DNA of 7,562 nucleotides from Bacteroides sp. GTDB lineage: Bacteria; Bacteroidota; Bacteroidia; Bacteroidales; GCA-2748055. The notes under the pieces were generated by a model. It was not told where the DNA came from. It searched no databases and saw only the letters and a program-made list of their open reading frames with translations. Position numbers and translations under genes: made by a program. This document shows, piece after piece, positions 5,878-7,562 of the stretch. How positions within the stretch are numbered: the first letter of the stretch is position 1; every line of letters starts with the position of its first letter. The stretch is from NCBI GenBank assembly GCA_011048475.1, contig DSDZ01000491.1, forward strand, positions 1 through 7,562. Direction: 5' to 3'.

Positions 5878-7308
5878 TTACCTGAGCAGCTCCAGCCGGC
5901 TGGCATCCAGCCTGAGGAAGATGCACAGGAATGCCGTGAAGGCCCACAGGGATGACCCCCCGTAACTGAAAAAAGGGAGGGGGATCCCGATCACCGGCAT
6001 GAGTCCGATGGTCATCCCGATGTTGATCATAAAATGGATGAAGAGCACGGATATGAATCCATATCCGAAAATCCGGCTGAAGGCTGAACGCTGCCTTTCG
6101 GCCAGAACGATCATCCTGAGCAGGAATCCCGCATAGATCAGGATCACGAAGGTGGTCCCCAGAAAACCCCATTCTTCCCCCACGGTGCAGAAGATGAAAT
6201 CGGTACTCTGCTCCGGAACGAAATGCAGCTTGGTCTGGGTCCCGTTCAGGTACCCTTTTCCGGAAAAGCCACCCGAACCGATGGCGATCTTCGACTGGTT
6301 TACATTGTAGCCCACACCCTGCGGATCGTCCTCCAGTCCCAGGGTGACATAGATCCTCTGCTGCTGGTGGGGTTTCAATACACGGTTCATGCCATGGTCC
6401 ACCGAGATCACGAAAAGGATCGCAATGCAAAGGCCGGCAATGATCTTCAGGGACCGGTAATCCCTGTTGCGGAGGAGGATGACAGCCAGGAACAGGGCAA
6501 TGGGGACCATGGTGGCGAGTCCCACCCAGAAGAGCGAAAACCTGTCATCCAGAAGGTGCCGGTTCACCGTGTGGAGGATGCCGAAAAGCGCGCCGGCAGC
6601 CACTGCAAGGACGACCGTTTTTTTGACGGACTTCTTTGTCCCGAGGTACACCAGCAGGCTGATCCCGGCGATGATCAGCAGCACGAGCGGTTTCTGGATC
6701 ACCAGCGTGGCGAAGAACAAAAGGATGAGTCCGGCCAGCATGATCATCACATTCGCGGAGAAACCTTCCCTGAACAGGACAAACACAAAGGCAAAGTAGA
6801 CCACCGTGGATCCCAGGTCCGGCTGGAGCATGATCAGGAGGGCGGGAAGCAGGATGATCACTCCTGCCTGCAGCAGGTGGGTGAACTTCTTCAGGTTAAA
6901 CGAATGTGAGGTCATCAGGCTGGCCAGGGCAAGGGCCGTTACGGGCTTGGCAAATTCAGAGGGCTGAATCTGGAATCCGCCGATAACGAACCAGCTTTTT
7001 GCACCGTTGATCTCCCTCCCGAAAAGCAATACCCCGATCAGGACCAGGATGAGGAAGGCGTACAAAATATAGGAAAAGTGGATGTAAAATTTTGCATCCA
7101 GAATGAACACAAGCACAGCCAGGATTAGTGCGGCACCGATCCAGATGAGCTGTTTCCCGTATCGCTGGGAGAAGTCAAATGCACCCGAGCTTTCCTCAAG
7201 GGTGTTTGCCGAATAGATGTTCATCCATCCGAATCCCATCATCACCAGCCAGAGGATGATGGAGATCCAGTCAATATTGGCAGTAATGTTATTTCGCTGG
7301 ACAATCAT
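5878..7308 (-). CDS. rodA: Rod-shape-determining protein RodA (SEDS glycosyltransferase)
   Basis: RodA is the SEDS-family peptidoglycan glycosyltransferase that polymerises lipid II during cell elongation, in the inner membrane with its partner PBP2. The 476 residues are mostly hydrophobic helices. SEDS landmarks are NGAKSWF (101-107), QPSEFAKP (115-122), LQPDLGS (161-167), QSKIAIGSGG (338-347), the PEQSTDF segment (365-371) with D370 matching the essential Asp of other RodAs, GEEWGFLG (377-384) and GIPLPFFSYGGSS (441-453). It is about 100 residues longer than E. coli RodA (about 370). The extra sequence, roughly 203-290, carries two or three additional hydrophobic segments between the PDLGS helix and the segment before HQQQR; I believe this long form is common in Bacteroidota. 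The ATG at 7308 overlaps the mrdA stop as TAATG, so the two genes are translationally coupled; the reading frame stays open upstream only as a shadow of mrdA. Confidence 0.93.
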   Translation of the reverse strand: MIVQRNNITANIDWISIILWLVMMGFGWMNIYSANTLEESSGAFDFSQRYGKQLIWIGAALILAVLVFILDAKFYIHFSYILYAFLILVLIGVLLFGREINGAKSWFVIGGFQIQPSEFAKPVTALALASLMTSHSFNLKKFTHLLQAGVIILLPALLIMLQPDLGSTVVYFAFVFVLFREGFSANVMIMLAGLILLFFATLVIQKPLVLLIIAGISLLVYLGTKKSVKKTVVLAVAAGALFGILHTVNRHLLDDRFSLFWVGLATMVPIALFLAVILLRNRDYRSLKIIAGLCIAILFVISVDHGMNRVLKPHQQQRIYVTLGLEDDPQGVGYNVNQSKIAIGSGGFSGKGYLNGTQTKLHFVPEQSTDFIFCTVGEEWGFLGTTFVILIYAGFLLRMIVLAERQRSAFSRIFGYGFISVLFIHFMINIGMTIGLMPVIGIPLPFFSYGGSSLWAFTAFLCIFLRLDASRLELLR

Positions 7309-7562
7309 TATTCCGGAATGATTTTCTGACCGGGCACTTCCGGCAGAACCGACCTCCGCAGCGGTAAACGCAGGTTTCTCATGGAGACGGTGTCGGCCGG
7401 TTCTTCCCTGATTGTATCGGCCGGTTCTTTCCTGGTAGTTACCGCCGGCTTTCGTTCCGCCCTGGTCTCCGGCAGCTGCATGACCCACTGCTCGTACCAG
7501 GTCCTTTTCACCTCTCCCGTCAGGTATTTCTCGATCATCAGGCTGGCAATGGGTGCGGCGTA
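7308..7562 (-). CDS. mrdA: Penicillin-binding protein 2, C-terminal fragment
   Basis: The last 84 residues of a longer gene that enters from the right edge. The start YAAPIASLMIEKYLTGEV matches the extreme end of the transpeptidase domain of PBP2 from this phylum, where the protein makes the peptide cross-links of elongating cell wall. The catalytic motifs lie outside the window. After the domain comes a roughly 60-residue polar tail, rich in Arg, Glu and Pro, containing an eight-residue tandem repeat (RKEPADTI / REEPADTV). Such tails are usually variable and probably disordered. The stop TAA overlaps the rodA start by one base, the usual mrdA-rodA arrangement. The identification rests on the short domain end plus the adjacency to rodA. 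Confidence 0.85.
   Translation of the reverse strand, partial: YAAPIASLMIEKYLTGEVKRTWYEQWVMQLPETRAERKPAVTTRKEPADTIREEPADTVSMRNLRLPLRRSVLPEVPGQKIIPE
7390..7437 (-). repeat. 24-bp tandem repeat in the PBP2 tail
   Basis: Two 24-bp units (7390-7413 and 7414-7437) match at 20 of 24 positions and encode REEPADTV and RKEPADTI. The repeat keeps the reading frame and lies outside the folded transpeptidase domain, consistent with a slippage duplication in a tolerant linker. Confidence 0.75.

Noticed and set aside
6223..6909. 228-codon open frame antisense to rodA
   Set aside because: His/Asp/Gln-rich product without domain features, opposite clearly conserved RodA motifs; a codon-bias artefact.
7308..7488. 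Longer RodA starting at 7488
   Set aside because: The extension is an out-of-frame shadow of the PBP2 tail; the TAATG overlap and the MIVQRNN opening support 7308.

Overview
The window looks like ordinary chromosome from a member of the Bacteroidota, probably an anaerobic, Bacteroidales-like lineage; the phylum is an inference. The signs are TAnnTTTG-type -7 promoter elements, mostly absent Shine-Dalgarno motifs, two predicted lipoproteins, a long RodA of the kind I associate with this phylum, and a Bacteroidota-type uridine-kinase-like P-loop protein. Coding regions are moderately GC-rich; the intergenic gaps are short and AT-rich. I see no rRNA, tRNA, CRISPR array, transposase or phage gene.

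Layout, left to right. Positions 65-1631 hold two plus-strand genes: a small P-loop kinase of the uridine kinase type and an unrecognised lipoprotein. They converge, with only 3 bp between, on a minus-strand pair (3552 to 1635): a cyclic 2,3-diphosphoglycerate synthetase-like P-loop protein, then an overlapping cyclophilin-type peptidyl-prolyl isomerase lipoprotein. A 256-bp AT-rich gap (3553-3808) separates that pair from a divergent plus-strand gene for an AcpH-type acyl-carrier-protein phosphodiesterase, which starts with GTG at 3809. AcpH converges on, and overlaps by 4 bp, a minus-strand KamA-family radical SAM gene (5769 to 4420). A long imperfect hairpin is centred on the overlapping stop codons. 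The 108-bp gap upstream of the KamA-like gene holds its probable promoter, a clear Shine-Dalgarno motif and a 20-bp-period direct repeat. The rest of the window (7562 to 5878) is the end of the cell-elongation operon: the C-terminal tail of penicillin-binding protein 2 (mrdA), joined through a TAATG stop/start overlap to rodA.

How the genes relate. PBP2 and RodA are the transpeptidase/glycosyltransferase pair of the elongasome and are clearly co-expressed. The cDPG-synthetase-like gene and the cyclophilin gene are probably co-transcribed. The other genes look like independent housekeeping units. I find no convincing new multi-gene system. The items most worth a second look are the hairpin over the convergent stop codons, a KamA-like enzyme with arginines where lysine 2,3-aminomutase has its substrate aspartates, a homologue of an archaeal extremolyte enzyme in an apparent bacterium, and the repeated motif in the KamA leader.
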